Shown here in pieces: positions 36,804 through 50,162 of a stretch of 64,000 nucleotides of DNA. Position numbers and translations under genes: made by a program. Position 1 is the first letter of the stretch; every line of letters begins with the position of its first letter. Source of the stretch: Cranoglanis bouderius. Its lineage: Eukaryota > Chordata > Actinopteri > Siluriformes > Cranoglanididae. The DNA lies in assembly GCA_023630585.1 (NCBI GenBank), contig CM042535.1, positions 31,300,899 to 31,364,898 of the forward strand, read 5' to 3'. The notes beneath the pieces are model-generated. The model searched no databases. It was not told where the DNA came from and was given only the letters and a program-made list of their open reading frames with translations.

Positions 36804-39800
36804 TCTAAATTAATGTGTATGTAAGTCATCTTGTTAACAAGTGTGAGGTAACACTCTGTTGTCTCATCAGTTGCATATGAGCATAACACGTTAGCGCTTC
36901 AGGCGCTGAAGTACCTATACAGACAATCTCAGGCCACTGCGAGCAAAAGAAATGTGTTTGTCTAGAAAACGAATATTTTCACTTGACATAAAATCGACAG
37001 AATAGGATAATATAGCATGTTCCTGAGCGGTAATGATATGAAATATGATTGTTTAAATTAAAATGCTTTGTGTCATAACAGAGTGTGAAGACGTGAAAAA
37101 GTCTAAATTAATGTGCATGAAAGTCATTTTTAACAAATGTGAGGTAACACTGTGTTGTCTCATCAGTCGTCTTTGTGCATACACACGGTATCGCTTACAG
37201 GCGTGAAAGCGCTATAGAGACAATTTCAAGCCGCTTCGAGCAAAGGAAATATTTTTCTTACAAACGCATATTTTCCCAAGACTGACCTATACTACCATGG
37301 GATAATTAACTTGTTTAAGACATAACTATACAATGTTTCACAAGTTTATGACAAAATAATACGAAATATGATTGTTTACATTAAAATGTTTTGTGTCATA
37401 ATAGAGTGTGAAGACGTGAAAAAGTCTAAATTAATGTGTATGAAAGTCATTTTTAGCAAAAGTGAGGTAAATGTGTTGTCTCATCAGTCGTCTTTGTGCA
37501 TACACATTGTATCGCTTCAGGCGCTGAATTAGCTATACAGACAATTTCAAGCCGCTGCGAGCAAAGGAAATGTGTTTTTCTTACAAACGCACATTTTCAC
37601 AAGCCTGACCATGTGATAATTAACTTGTTAATGACATAACTATGAAATGTTTCACAAGTTTATGACAAAATAATATGAAATATGATTGTTTAAAAACAAA
37701 TAAATTTAATAATTTTAAATAATAATAATAATAATAATTTTAATAATTTAAAAACAAATCTGTGTTGTCTCATCAGTCGGCTTTGTGCATACACACGGTA
37801 TCGCTTCAGGTGCTGAAGTAGCTGTACAGACAATTTCAAGCCGCTGCGAGCAAAGGAAATGTGTTTTTCTTACAAACGCATATTTTCACAAGCATGACCT
37901 ATACTACCATGGGATAATTAACTTGTTTATGACATAACTATGAAATGTTTCACAAGTTTATGACAAAATAATACGAAATATGATTTTTTTACATAAAATG
38001 CATTTTGTCATAATAGAGAGTGAAGAAGTGAAAAAGTCTAAATTAATGTGTATGTAAGTCATTTTTTTAACAAGTGTGAGGTTACACTCTGTTGTCTCAT
38101 CAGTTGCATTGCACTGAGGAAGAGGAGGGGCTAAGTATCTTTGAAGCCCTGTCAGGGGTTTGAATGTGTCTCCTTCTACAGCCAAATGTGCCACCTATCT
38201 ATCGTATAGCTATGCTTAGTGCCCTTATCAACTCAGAGTTCCCTCACATGCACACATCACCTCCCAATAATACTCACACTCGCCTAGATGATTATGGCAC
38301 TAAGAGTAATAATACATGTAAAATGTTTTTGTTCTCTTTACTTTTGCCACATCTGTCTGTTTACCAAGAAGAGTGTTGATCGAGTTTTTTTTTAAAGATA
38401 TGTCTGAAACACCTAAGCGCTTCAGGCGCTGACGTACCTATACAGACAATCTCAGGCCACTGCGAGCAAAGGAAATGTGTTTTTCTAGAAAACGAATATT
38501 TTAACTTGACTGATAAAATCTACTAAGAGATATTTCATCTCCTCATGACAGAATAGGATAATATAGCATGTTCCTGACCAGTAATGATATGATTATTTAT
38601 TTAATATGATTGTTTACATTAAAATGTTTTGTGTCATAATAGAGTGTGAAGAAGTGAAAAAAGTCTGATTCAAAGTGTAGAAAGTGATTTTTCAAATAAT
38701 TTGAGGTAACACTCTGTTGTCTCATCAGTCTTCAGTTTGCATACACACGGTAGCGCTTCAGGCGCTGACGTAGCTAAACAGACAATTTCAAGCCGCTGCG
38801 AGCAAAGGAAATGTGTTTTTCTTACAAACTCATATTTTCACAAGCCTGACCTATACTACCATGTTATAATTAACTTGTTTATGACATAACTATGAAATGT
38901 TTCACACGTTTATGACAAAATAATACGAAATATGATTGTTTACATAAAATGCATTTTGTCATAATAGAGTGTAAAGAGGTGAAAAAGTCTAAATTAATGT
39001 GTATGAAAGTCATTTTAGCAAATGTGAGGTAACTGTGTTGTCTCATCAGTCGTCTTTGTGCATACACACTGTATCGCTTCAGGCGCTGAAGTAGCTGTAC
39101 AGACAATTTCAAGCCGCTGCGAGCAAAGGAAATGTGTTTTTCTTACAAACGCATATTTTCACAAGCCTGACCTACACTACCATGGGATAATTAACTTGTT
39201 TATGACATAACTATGAAATGTTTCACAAGTTTATGACAAAATAATACGAAATATGATTGTTTACATTAAAATGTATTTTGTCATAATAAAGTGTGACGAA
39301 GTGAAAAAGTCTAAATTAATGTCTATGTAAGTCATTTTTTTAACAAGTGTGAGGTAACACTCTGTTGTCTCATCAGTTGCATATGAGCATAACACGTTAG
39401 CGCCTCAGGCGCTGAAGTACCTATAAAGACAATCTCAGGCTACTGCGAGCAAAAGAAATTTGTTTTTCTAGAAAACGAATTTTTTCACTTGACATAAAAT
39501 CGACTGAGATATTTCATCTCCTCATGACAGAATAGGATAATATAGCATGTTCCTGAGCAGTAATGATATGAAATATGATTGTTTAAATTAAAATGCTTTG
39601 TGTCATAACAGAGTGTGAAGAAGTGAAAAAGTCTAAATTAATGTGTATGTAAGTCATCTTGTTAACAAGTGTGAGGTAACACTCTGTTGTCTCATCAGTT
39701 GCATATGAGCATAACACGTTAGCGCCTCAGGCGCTGAAGTACCTATAAAGACAATCTCAGGCTACTGCGAGCAAAAGAAATTTGTTTTTCTAGAAAACGA

Positions 39801-39953
39801 ATTTTTTCACTTGACATAAAATCGACTGAGATATTTCATCTCCTCATGACAGAATAGGATAATATAGCATGTTCCTGAGCAGTAATGATATGAAATATGA
39901 TTGTTTAAATTAAAATGCTTTGTGTCATAACAGAGTGTGAAGAAGTGAAAAAG
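36804..39953. repeat. 3150-bp higher-order repeat, copy 3 of 4
   Basis: In phase with copy 1 at 6300 bp; several full lines compared were identical. Cassette at 38104-38414. Confidence 0.93.
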
Positions 39954-42900
39954 TCTAAATTAATGTGTATGTAAGTCATCTTGTTAACAAGTGTGAGGTA
40001 ACACTCTGTTGTCTCATCAGTTGCATATGAGCATAACACGTTAGCGCTTCAGGCGCTGAAGTACCTATACAGACAATCTCAGGCCACTGCGAGCAAAAGA
40101 AATGTGTTTGTCTAGAAAACGAATATTTTCACTTGACATAAAATCGACAGAATAGGATAATATAGCATGTTCCTGAGCGGTAATGATATGAAATATGATT
40201 GTTTAAATTAAAATGCTTTGTGTCATAACAGAGTGTGAAGACGTGAAAAAGTCTAAATTAATGTGCATGAAAGTCATTTTTAACAAATGTGAGGTAACAC
40301 TGTGTTGTCTCATCAGTCGTCTTTGTGCATACACACGGTATCGCTTACAGGCGTGAAAGCGCTATAGAGACAATTTCAAGCCGCTTCGAGCAAAGGAAAT
40401 ATTTTTCTTACAAACGCATATTTTCCCAAGACTGACCTATACTACCATGGGATAATTAACTTGTTTAAGACATAACTATACAATGTTTCACAAGTTTATG
40501 ACAAAATAATACGAAATATGATTGTTTACATTAAAATGTTTTGTGTCATAATAGAGTGTGAAGACGTGAAAAAGTCTAAATTAATGTGTATGAAAGTCAT
40601 TTTTAGCAAAAGTGAGGTAAATGTGTTGTCTCATCAGTCGTCTTTGTGCATACACATTGTATCGCTTCAGGCGCTGAATTAGCTATACAGACAATTTCAA
40701 GCCGCTGCGAGCAAAGGAAATGTGTTTTTCTTACAAACGCACATTTTCACAAGCCTGACCATGTGATAATTAACTTGTTAATGACATAACTATGAAATGT
40801 TTCACAAGTTTATGACAAAATAATATGAAATATGATTGTTTAAAAACAAATAAATTTAATAATTTTAAATAATAATAATAATAATAATTTTAATAATTTA
40901 AAAACAAATCTGTGTTGTCTCATCAGTCGGCTTTGTGCATACACACGGTATCGCTTCAGGTGCTGAAGTAGCTGTACAGACAATTTCAAGCCGCTGCGAG
41001 CAAAGGAAATGTGTTTTTCTTACAAACGCATATTTTCACAAGCATGACCTATACTACCATGGGATAATTAACTTGTTTATGACATAACTATGAAATGTTT
41101 CACAAGTTTATGACAAAATAATACGAAATATGATTTTTTTACATAAAATGCATTTTGTCATAATAGAGAGTGAAGAAGTGAAAAAGTCTAAATTAATGTG
41201 TATGTAAGTCATTTTTTTAACAAGTGTGAGGTTACACTCTGTTGTCTCATCAGTTGCATTGCACTGAGGAAGAGGAGGGGCTAAGTATCTTTGAAGCCCT
41301 GTCAGGGGTTTGAATGTGTCTCCTTCTACAGCCAAATGTGCCACCTATCTATCGTATAGCTATGCTTAGTGCCCTTATCAACTCAGAGTTCCCTCACATG
41401 CACACATCACCTCCCAATAATACTCACACTCGCCTAGATGATTATGGCACTAAGAGTAATAATACATGTAAAATGTTTTTGTTCTCTTTACTTTTGCCAC
41501 ATCTGTCTGTTTACCAAGAAGAGTGTTGATCGAGTTTTTTTTTAAAGATATGTCTGAAACACCTAAGCGCTTCAGGCGCTGACGTACCTATACAGACAAT
41601 CTCAGGCCACTGCGAGCAAAGGAAATGTGTTTTTCTAGAAAACGAATATTTTAACTTGACTGATAAAATCTACTAAGAGATATTTCATCTCCTCATGACA
41701 GAATAGGATAATATAGCATGTTCCTGACCAGTAATGATATGATTATTTATTTAATATGATTGTTTACATTAAAATGTTTTGTGTCATAATAGAGTGTGAA
41801 GAAGTGAAAAAAGTCTGATTCAAAGTGTAGAAAGTGATTTTTCAAATAATTTGAGGTAACACTCTGTTGTCTCATCAGTCTTCAGTTTGCATACACACGG
41901 TAGCGCTTCAGGCGCTGACGTAGCTAAACAGACAATTTCAAGCCGCTGCGAGCAAAGGAAATGTGTTTTTCTTACAAACTCATATTTTCACAAGCCTGAC
42001 CTATACTACCATGTTATAATTAACTTGTTTATGACATAACTATGAAATGTTTCACACGTTTATGACAAAATAATACGAAATATGATTGTTTACATAAAAT
42101 GCATTTTGTCATAATAGAGTGTAAAGAGGTGAAAAAGTCTAAATTAATGTGTATGAAAGTCATTTTAGCAAATGTGAGGTAACTGTGTTGTCTCATCAGT
42201 CGTCTTTGTGCATACACACTGTATCGCTTCAGGCGCTGAAGTAGCTGTACAGACAATTTCAAGCCGCTGCGAGCAAAGGAAATGTGTTTTTCTTACAAAC
42301 GCATATTTTCACAAGCCTGACCTACACTACCATGGGATAATTAACTTGTTTATGACATAACTATGAAATGTTTCACAAGTTTATGACAAAATAATACGAA
42401 ATATGATTGTTTACATTAAAATGTATTTTGTCATAATAAAGTGTGACGAAGTGAAAAAGTCTAAATTAATGTCTATGTAAGTCATTTTTTTAACAAGTGT
42501 GAGGTAACACTCTGTTGTCTCATCAGTTGCATATGAGCATAACACGTTAGCGCCTCAGGCGCTGAAGTACCTATAAAGACAATCTCAGGCTACTGCGAGC
42601 AAAAGAAATTTGTTTTTCTAGAAAACGAATTTTTTCACTTGACATAAAATCGACTGAGATATTTCATCTCCTCATGACAGAATAGGATAATATAGCATGT
42701 TCCTGAGCAGTAATGATATGAAATATGATTGTTTAAATTAAAATGCTTTGTGTCATAACAGAGTGTGAAGAAGTGAAAAAGTCTAAATTAATGTGTATGT
42801 AAGTCATCTTGTTAACAAGTGTGAGGTAACACTCTGTTGTCTCATCAGTTGCATATGAGCATAACACGTTAGCGCCTCAGGCGCTGAAGTACCTATAAAG

Positions 42901-43121
42901 ACAATCTCAGGCTACTGCGAGCAAAAGAAATTTGTTTTTCTAGAAAACGAATTTTTTCACTTGACATAAAATCGACTGAGATATTTCATCTCCTCATGAC
43001 AGAATAGGATAATATAGCATGTTCCTGAGCAGTAATGATATGAAATATGATTGTTTAAATTAAAATGCTTTGTGTCATAACAGAGTGTGAAGAAGTGAAA
43101 AAGTCTAAATTAATGTGTATG
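39954..43121. repeat. 3150-bp higher-order repeat, copy 4 of 4
   Basis: Full copy to 43103 plus about 18 bases of a fifth before divergence at 43122. Cassette at 41254-41564. Confidence 0.93.
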
Positions 43122-45738
43122 AAAGTCATTTTTAACAAATGTGAGGTAACACAGTGTTGTCTCATCAGTCGTTTTGGTGCATACACATGGTATCGCTTAA
43201 GGCGCTGAGTAGCTATAGAGACAATTTCAAGCCGCTTCGAGCAAAGGAAATGTGTTTTTCTTAAAAAAGCATAATTTCACAAGCCTGACCTATACTACCA
43301 TGGGATAATTAACTTGTTTATGACATAACTATGAAATGTTTCACAAGTTTATGACAAAATAATACGAAATATGATTGTTTACATAAAATGCATTTTGTCA
43401 TAATAGAGTGTGAAGAAGTGAAAAAGTCTAAATTAATGTGTATGTAAGTCATCTTGTTAACAAGTGTGAGGTAACACTCTGTTGTCTCATCAGTCGTCTT
43501 TGTGCATACACACGCTAGCGCTTCAGGCGCTGAAGTACCTATACAGACAGACAATCTCAGGCCGCTGCGAGCAAAGGAAATGTGTTTTTCTAGAAAAACG
43601 AATATTTTAACTTGACATAAAATCTACTGAGAGATATTTCATTTCCTCATGACAGAATAGGATAATATAGCATGTTCCTGACCAGTAATGATATGAAATA
43701 TGAGTGTTTACATTAAAATATTTTATGTCATATCAGAGTGTGAAGAAGTGAAAAAGTCTAAATTAATGTGTACGAAAGTCATTTTTAACAAATGTGAGGT
43801 AACACTAACATGGGATAATTAACTTGTTTATGACATAACTATGAAATGTTTCACAAGATTATGACAAAATAATACGATATATGATTGTTTACATAAAATG
43901 TATTTTGTCATAATAGAGTGTGAAGAAGTGAAAAAGTCTAAATTAATGTGTATGAATGTCATTTTTAGCAAATGTGAGGTAACTGTGTTGTCTCATCAGT
44001 CGTCTTTGTGCATACACCCTGTATCGCTTCAGGCGCTGAAATTGCTGTACAGACAATCTCAAGCCGCTGCGAGCAAAGGAAATGTGGTTTTCTAGAAAAC
44101 GAATATTTTCACTTGACTGATAAAATCTACTAAGAGATATTTCATCTCCTCATGACAGAATAGGATAATTTTAGCATATTCCTGACCAGTAATGATATAA
44201 AATATGATTGTTTACATTAAAACGTTTTGTGTCATAATAGAGTGTGACGAAGTGAAAAAAGTCTGATTCAAAGTGTAGAAAGTGATTTTTCGAATAATTT
44301 GAGGTAACACTCTGTTGTCTCATCAGTCTTCAGTTTGCATACACACGGTAGCGCTTCAGGCGCTGACGTAGCTAAACAGACAATTTCAAGCCGCTGCGAG
44401 CAAAGGAAATGTGTTTTTCTTACAAACGCATATTTTCACAAGCCTGACCTATACTACCATGGGATAATTAACTTGTTTATGACATAACTATGAAATGTTT
44501 CACAAGTTTATGACAAAATAATACGAAATATGATTGTTTACATAAAATGCATTTTGTCATAATAGAGTGTGAAGAAGTGAAAAAGTCTAAATTAATGTGT
44601 ATGTAAGTCATTTTGTTAACACGTGTGAGGTAACACTCTGTTGTGTCATCAGTCGCATATGTGAATACACACGATAGCTCTTCAGGAGCTGAAGTACCTA
44701 TACAGACAGACAATCTCAAGCCGCTGCGAGCAAAGGAAATGTGGTTTTCTAGAAAACGAATATTTTCACTTGACTGATAAAATCTACTAATAGATATTTC
44801 ATCTCCTCATGACAGAATAGGGTAATATAGCATGTTCCTGACCAGTAATGATATGAAATATGATTGTTTACATAAAATGCATTTTGTCATAATAGAGTGT
44901 AAAGAAGTGAAAAAGTCTAAATTAATGTGTATGAATGTCATTTTTAACAAATGTGAGGTAACACTCTGTTGTCTCATCAGTCCCATATGTGCATACACAC
45001 GATAGCGCTTCAGGCGCTGAAGTACCTATACAGACAGACAATCTCAGGCCACTGCGAACAAAGGAAATGTGTTTTTCTACAAAACGAATATTTTCACTTG
45101 ACTGATAAAATCTACTAAGAGATATTTCATCTCCTCATGACAGAATAGGATAATTTTAGCATATTCCTGACCAGTAATGATATGAAATATGATTGTTTAC
45201 ATTAAAACGTTTTGTGTCATAATAGAGTGTGACGAAGTGAAAAAAGTCTGATTCAAAGTGTAGAAAGTGATTTTTCAAATAATTTGAGGTAGCACTCTGT
45301 TGTCTCATCAGTCTTCAGTTGCCTAAACACGGTAGCGCTTCAGGCGCTGAAGTAGCTATACAGACAATTTCAAGCAGCTGCGAGCAAAGGAAATGTGTTT
45401 TTCTTACAAACGCATATTTTCATAAGCCTGACCTATACTACCATAGCATAATTAACTTGTTTATGACATAACTATGAAAAGTTTCAAAAGGTTATGATAA
45501 AATAATACGAAATATGATTGTTTATATAAAATGCATTTTGTCATAATAGAGTGTAAAGAAGTGAAAAAGTCTAAATTAATGTGTATGAATGTCATTTTTA
45601 GCAAATGTGAGGTAACTGTGTTGTCTCATCAGTCGTCTTTGTGCATACACCCTGTATCGCTTCAGGCGCTGAAATTGCTGTACAGACAATTTCAAGCCTC
45701 TGCGAGCAAAGGAAATGTGTTTTTCTTACAAACGCATG

Positions 45739-48700
45739 TTTTCACAAGCCTGACCTATACTACCATGGGATAATTAACTTGTTTATGACATAACTATGAA
45801 ATGTTTCACAAGTTTATGACGAAATAATACGAAATATGATTGTTTACATAAAATGCATTTTGTCATAATAGAGTGTGAAGAAGTGAAAAAGTCTAAATTA
45901 ATGTGTATGTAAGTCATCTTGTTAACAAGTGTGAGGTAACACTCTGTTGTCTCATCAGTCCCATATGTGCATACACACGATAGCGCTTCAGGCGCTGAAG
46001 TACCTATACAGACAGACAATCTCAGGCCACTGCGAACAAAGGAAATGTGTTTTTCTACAAAACGAATATTTTCACTTGACTGATAAAATCTACTAAGAGA
46101 TATTTCATCTCCTCATGACAGAATAGGATAATTTTAGCATATTCCTGACCAGTAATGATATGAAATATGATTGTTTACATTAAAACGTTTTGTGTCATAA
46201 TAGAGTGTGACGAAGTGAAAAAAGTCTGATTCAAAGTGTAGAAAGTGATTTTTCGAATAATTTGAGGTAACACTCTGTTGTCTCATCAGTCTTCAGTTTG
46301 CATACACACGGTAGCGCTTCAGGCGCTGACGTAGCTAAACAGACAATTTCAAGCCGCTGCGAGCAAAGGAAATGTGTTTTTCTTACAAACGCATATTTTC
46401 ACAAGCCTGACCTATACTACCATGGGATAATTAACTTGTTTATGACATAACTATGAAATGTTTCACAAGTTTATGACGAAATAATACGAAATATGATTGT
46501 TTACATAAAATGCATTTTGTCATAATAGAGTGTGAAGAAGTGAAAAAGTCTAAATTAATGTGTATGTAAGTCATTTTGTTAACACGTGTGAGGTAACACT
46601 CTGTTGTGTCATCAGTCGCATATGTGAATACACACGATAGCTCTTCAGGAGCTGAAGTACCTATACAGACAGACAATCTCAAGCCGCTGCGAGCAAAGGA
46701 AATGTGGTTTTCTAGAAAACGAATATTTTCACTTGACTGATAAAATCTACTAATAGATATTTCATCTCCTCATGACAGAATAGGGTAATATAGCATGTTC
46801 CTGACCAGTAATGATATGAAATATGATTGTTTACATTAAAATGTTTTGTGTCATAGTAGAGTGTGAAGAAGTGAAAAAAGTCTAAAGTAATGTGTATGAA
46901 AGTCATTTTTAACAAATGTGAGGTAACACTGTGTTGTCTCATCAGTCGGCTTTGTGCATACACACGGTATCGCTTCAGGTGCTGAAGTAGCTATAGAGAC
47001 AATTTCAAGCCGCTGCGAGCAAAGGAAATGTGTTTTTCTTACAAACGCATATTTTCACAAGCATGACCTATACTACCATGGGATAATTAACTTGTTTATG
47101 ACATAACTATGAAATGTTTCACAAGTTTATGACAAAATAATACGAAATATGATTTTTTTTTACATAAAATGCATTTTGTCATAATAGAGAGTGAAGAAGT
47201 GAAAAAGTCTAAATTAATGTGTATGTAAGTCATTTTTTTAACAAGTGTGAGGTAACACTCTGTTGTCTCATCAGTTGCATTGCACTGAGGAAGAGGAGGG
47301 GCTAAGTATCTTTGAAGCCCAGTCAGGGGTTTGAATGTGTCTCCTTCTACAGCCAAATGTGCCACCTATCTATAGTATAGCTATGCTTAGTGCCCTTATC
47401 AACTCAGAGTTCCCTCACATGCACACATCACCTCCCATTAATACTCACACTCGCCTAGTTGATTGTGGACACTAAGAGTAATAATACATGTAAAATGTTT
47501 TTGTTCTCTTTACTTTTGCCACATCTGTCTGTTTACCAAGAAGAGTGTTGATCGAGTTTTTTTTTAAAGATATGTCTGAAACACCTAAGCGCTTCAGGCG
47601 CTGACGTACCTATACAGACAATCTCAGGCCACTGCGAGCAAAGGAAATGTGTTTTTCTAGAAAACGAATATTTTAACTTGACTGATAAAATCTACTAAGA
47701 GATATTTCATCTCCTCATGACAGAATAGGATAATATAGCATGTTCCTGACCAGTAATGATATGAAATATGATTGTTTACATTAAAATGTTTTGTGTCATA
47801 ACAGAGTGTGAAGAAGTGAAAAAAGTCTGAGTCAAAGTGTAGAAAGTGATTTTTCAAATAATTTGAGGTAACACGCTGTTGTCTCATCAGTCTTCAGTTT
47901 GCATACACACAGTAGCGCTTCAGGCGCTGACGCAGCTAAACATACAATTTCAAGCCGCTGCGAGCCAAGGAAATGTGTTTTTCTTACAAACTCATATTTT
48001 CACAAGCCTGACCTATACTATCATTGTATAATTAACTTGTTTATGACATAACTATGAAATGTTTCACACGTTTATGACAAAATAATACGAAATATGATTG
48101 TTTACATAAAATGCACTTTGTCATAATAGAGTGTAAAGAAGTGAAAAAGTCTAAATTAATGTGTATGTAAGTCATTTTTAAACAAGTGTGAGGTAAACTC
48201 TGTTGTCTCATCAGTAGTATATGTGCATACACACGATAGCGCTTCAGGCGCTGAAGTACCTATACAGACAGACAATCTCAGGCCACTGCGAGCAAAGGAA
48301 ATGTGTTTTTCTAGAAAACGAATATTTTAACTTGACTGATAAAATCTACTAAGAGATATTTCATCTCCTCATGACAGAATAGGATAATTTTAGCATGTTC
48401 CTGACCAGTAATGATATGAAATATGATTGTTTACATTAAAATGTTTTGTGTCATAATAGAGTGTGAAGAAGTGAAAAAAGTCTGATTCAAAGTGTAGAAA
48501 GGGATTTTTCAAATAATTTGAGGTAGCACTCTGTTGTCTCATCAGTCTTCAGTTTGCATACAAAGTATATCGCTTCAGGCGCTGACGTAGCTGTACAGAC
48601 AATTTCAAGCCGCTGCAAGCAAAAGAAATTTGTTTTTCTAGAAAACGAATATTTTGACTTGACATAAAATCGACTGAGATATTTCATCTCCTCATGACAG

Positions 48701-49455
48701 AATAGGATAATATAGCATGTTCCTGAGCAGTAATGATATGAAATATGATTGTTTAAATTAAAATGCTTTGTGTCATAACAGAGTGTGAAGAAGTGAAAAA
48801 GTCTAAATTAATGTGTATGAAAGTCATTTTTAACAAATGTGAGGTAACACAGTGTTGTCTCATCAGTCGTTTTGGTGCATACACACGGTATGGCTTAAGG
48901 CGCTGAAGTAGCTATAGAGACAATTTCAAGCCGCTTCGAGCAAAGGAAATGTGTTTTTCTTAAAAAAGCATATTTTCACAAGCCTGACCTATACTACCAT
49001 GGGATAATTAACTTGTTTATGACATAACTATGAAATGTTTCACAAGTTTATGACAAAATAATACGAAATATGATTGTTTACATAAAATGCATTTTGTCAT
49101 AATAGAGTGTGAAGAAGTGAAAAAGTCTAAATTAATGTGTATGTAAGTCATCTTGTTAACAAGTGTGAGGTAACACTCTGTTGTCTCATCAGTCGCATAT
49201 GTGCATACACACGCTAGCGCTTCAGGCGCTGAAGTACCTATACAGACAGACAATCTCAGGCCGCTGCGAGCAAAGGAAATGTGTTTTTCTAGAAAAACGA
49301 ATATTTTAACTTGACTGATAAAATCTACTGAGAGATATTTCATCTCCTCATGACAGAATAGGATAATATAGCATGTTCCTGACCAGTAATGATATGAAAT
49401 ATGATTGTTTACATTAAAACGTTTTGTGTCATAATAGAGTGTGAAGAAGTGAAAA
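45739..49455. repeat. 3.7-kb segmental duplication, right copy
   Basis: Partner of 25498-29210. The pair lies on either side of the 3150-bp tandem repeats. It differs by a two-base longer T run in the ATGATTTTTTT tract near 47153 and scattered substitutions. Confidence 0.85.
47275..47586. repeat. 312-bp cassette, copy 7
   Basis: Inside the right segmental duplicate and equal in type to copy 2. Confidence 0.85.
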
Positions 49456-49850
49456 AAGTCTGATTCAAAGTGTAGAAAGTGATTTTTCAAATAATTTGAG
49501 GTAACACTCTGTTGTCTCATCAGTCTTCAGTTTGCATACACACGGTAGCGCTTCAGGCGCTGACGTAGCTAAACAGACAATTTCAAGCCGCTGCCAGCAA
49601 ATGAAATGTGTTTTTCTTACAAACTCATATTTTCACAAGACTGACCTATACTGCCATGTTATAATTAACTTGTTTATGACATAACTATACAATGTTTCAC
49701 AAGTTTATGACAAAATAATACGAAATATGATTTTTTTACATAAAATGCATTTTGTCATAATAGAGAGTGAAGAAGTGAAAAAGTCTAAATTAATGTGTAT
49801 GTAAGTCATTTTTTTAACAAGTGTGAGGTAACACTCTGTTGTCTCATCAG

Positions 49851-50162
49851 TTGCATTGCACTGAGGAAGAGGAGGGGCTAAGTATCTTTGAAGCCCAGTC
49901 AGGGGTTTGAATGTGTTTCCTTCTACAGCCAAATGTGCCACCTATCTATAGTATAGCTATGTTTAGTGCCCTTATCAACTCAGAGTTCCCTCACATGCAC
50001 ACATCACCTCCCATTAATACTCACACTCGCCTAGTTGATTGTGGACACTAAGAGTAATAATACATGTAAAATGTTTTTGTTCTCTTTACTTTTGCCACAT
50101 CTGTCTGTTTACCAAGAAGAGTGTTGATCGAGTTTTTTTTTAAAGATATGTCTGAAACACCT
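49851..50162. repeat. 312-bp cassette, copy 8
   Basis: Like copies 2 and 7, with private changes GTGTTTCC and GCTATGTTTAG. Confidence 0.85.

Noticed and set aside
49017..49520. 167-codon open frame in the satellite (also 164 codons at 52886-53380)
   Set aside because: Two adjacent monomers happen to lack stops. Most monomers are interrupted in this frame and no protein family is recognised.
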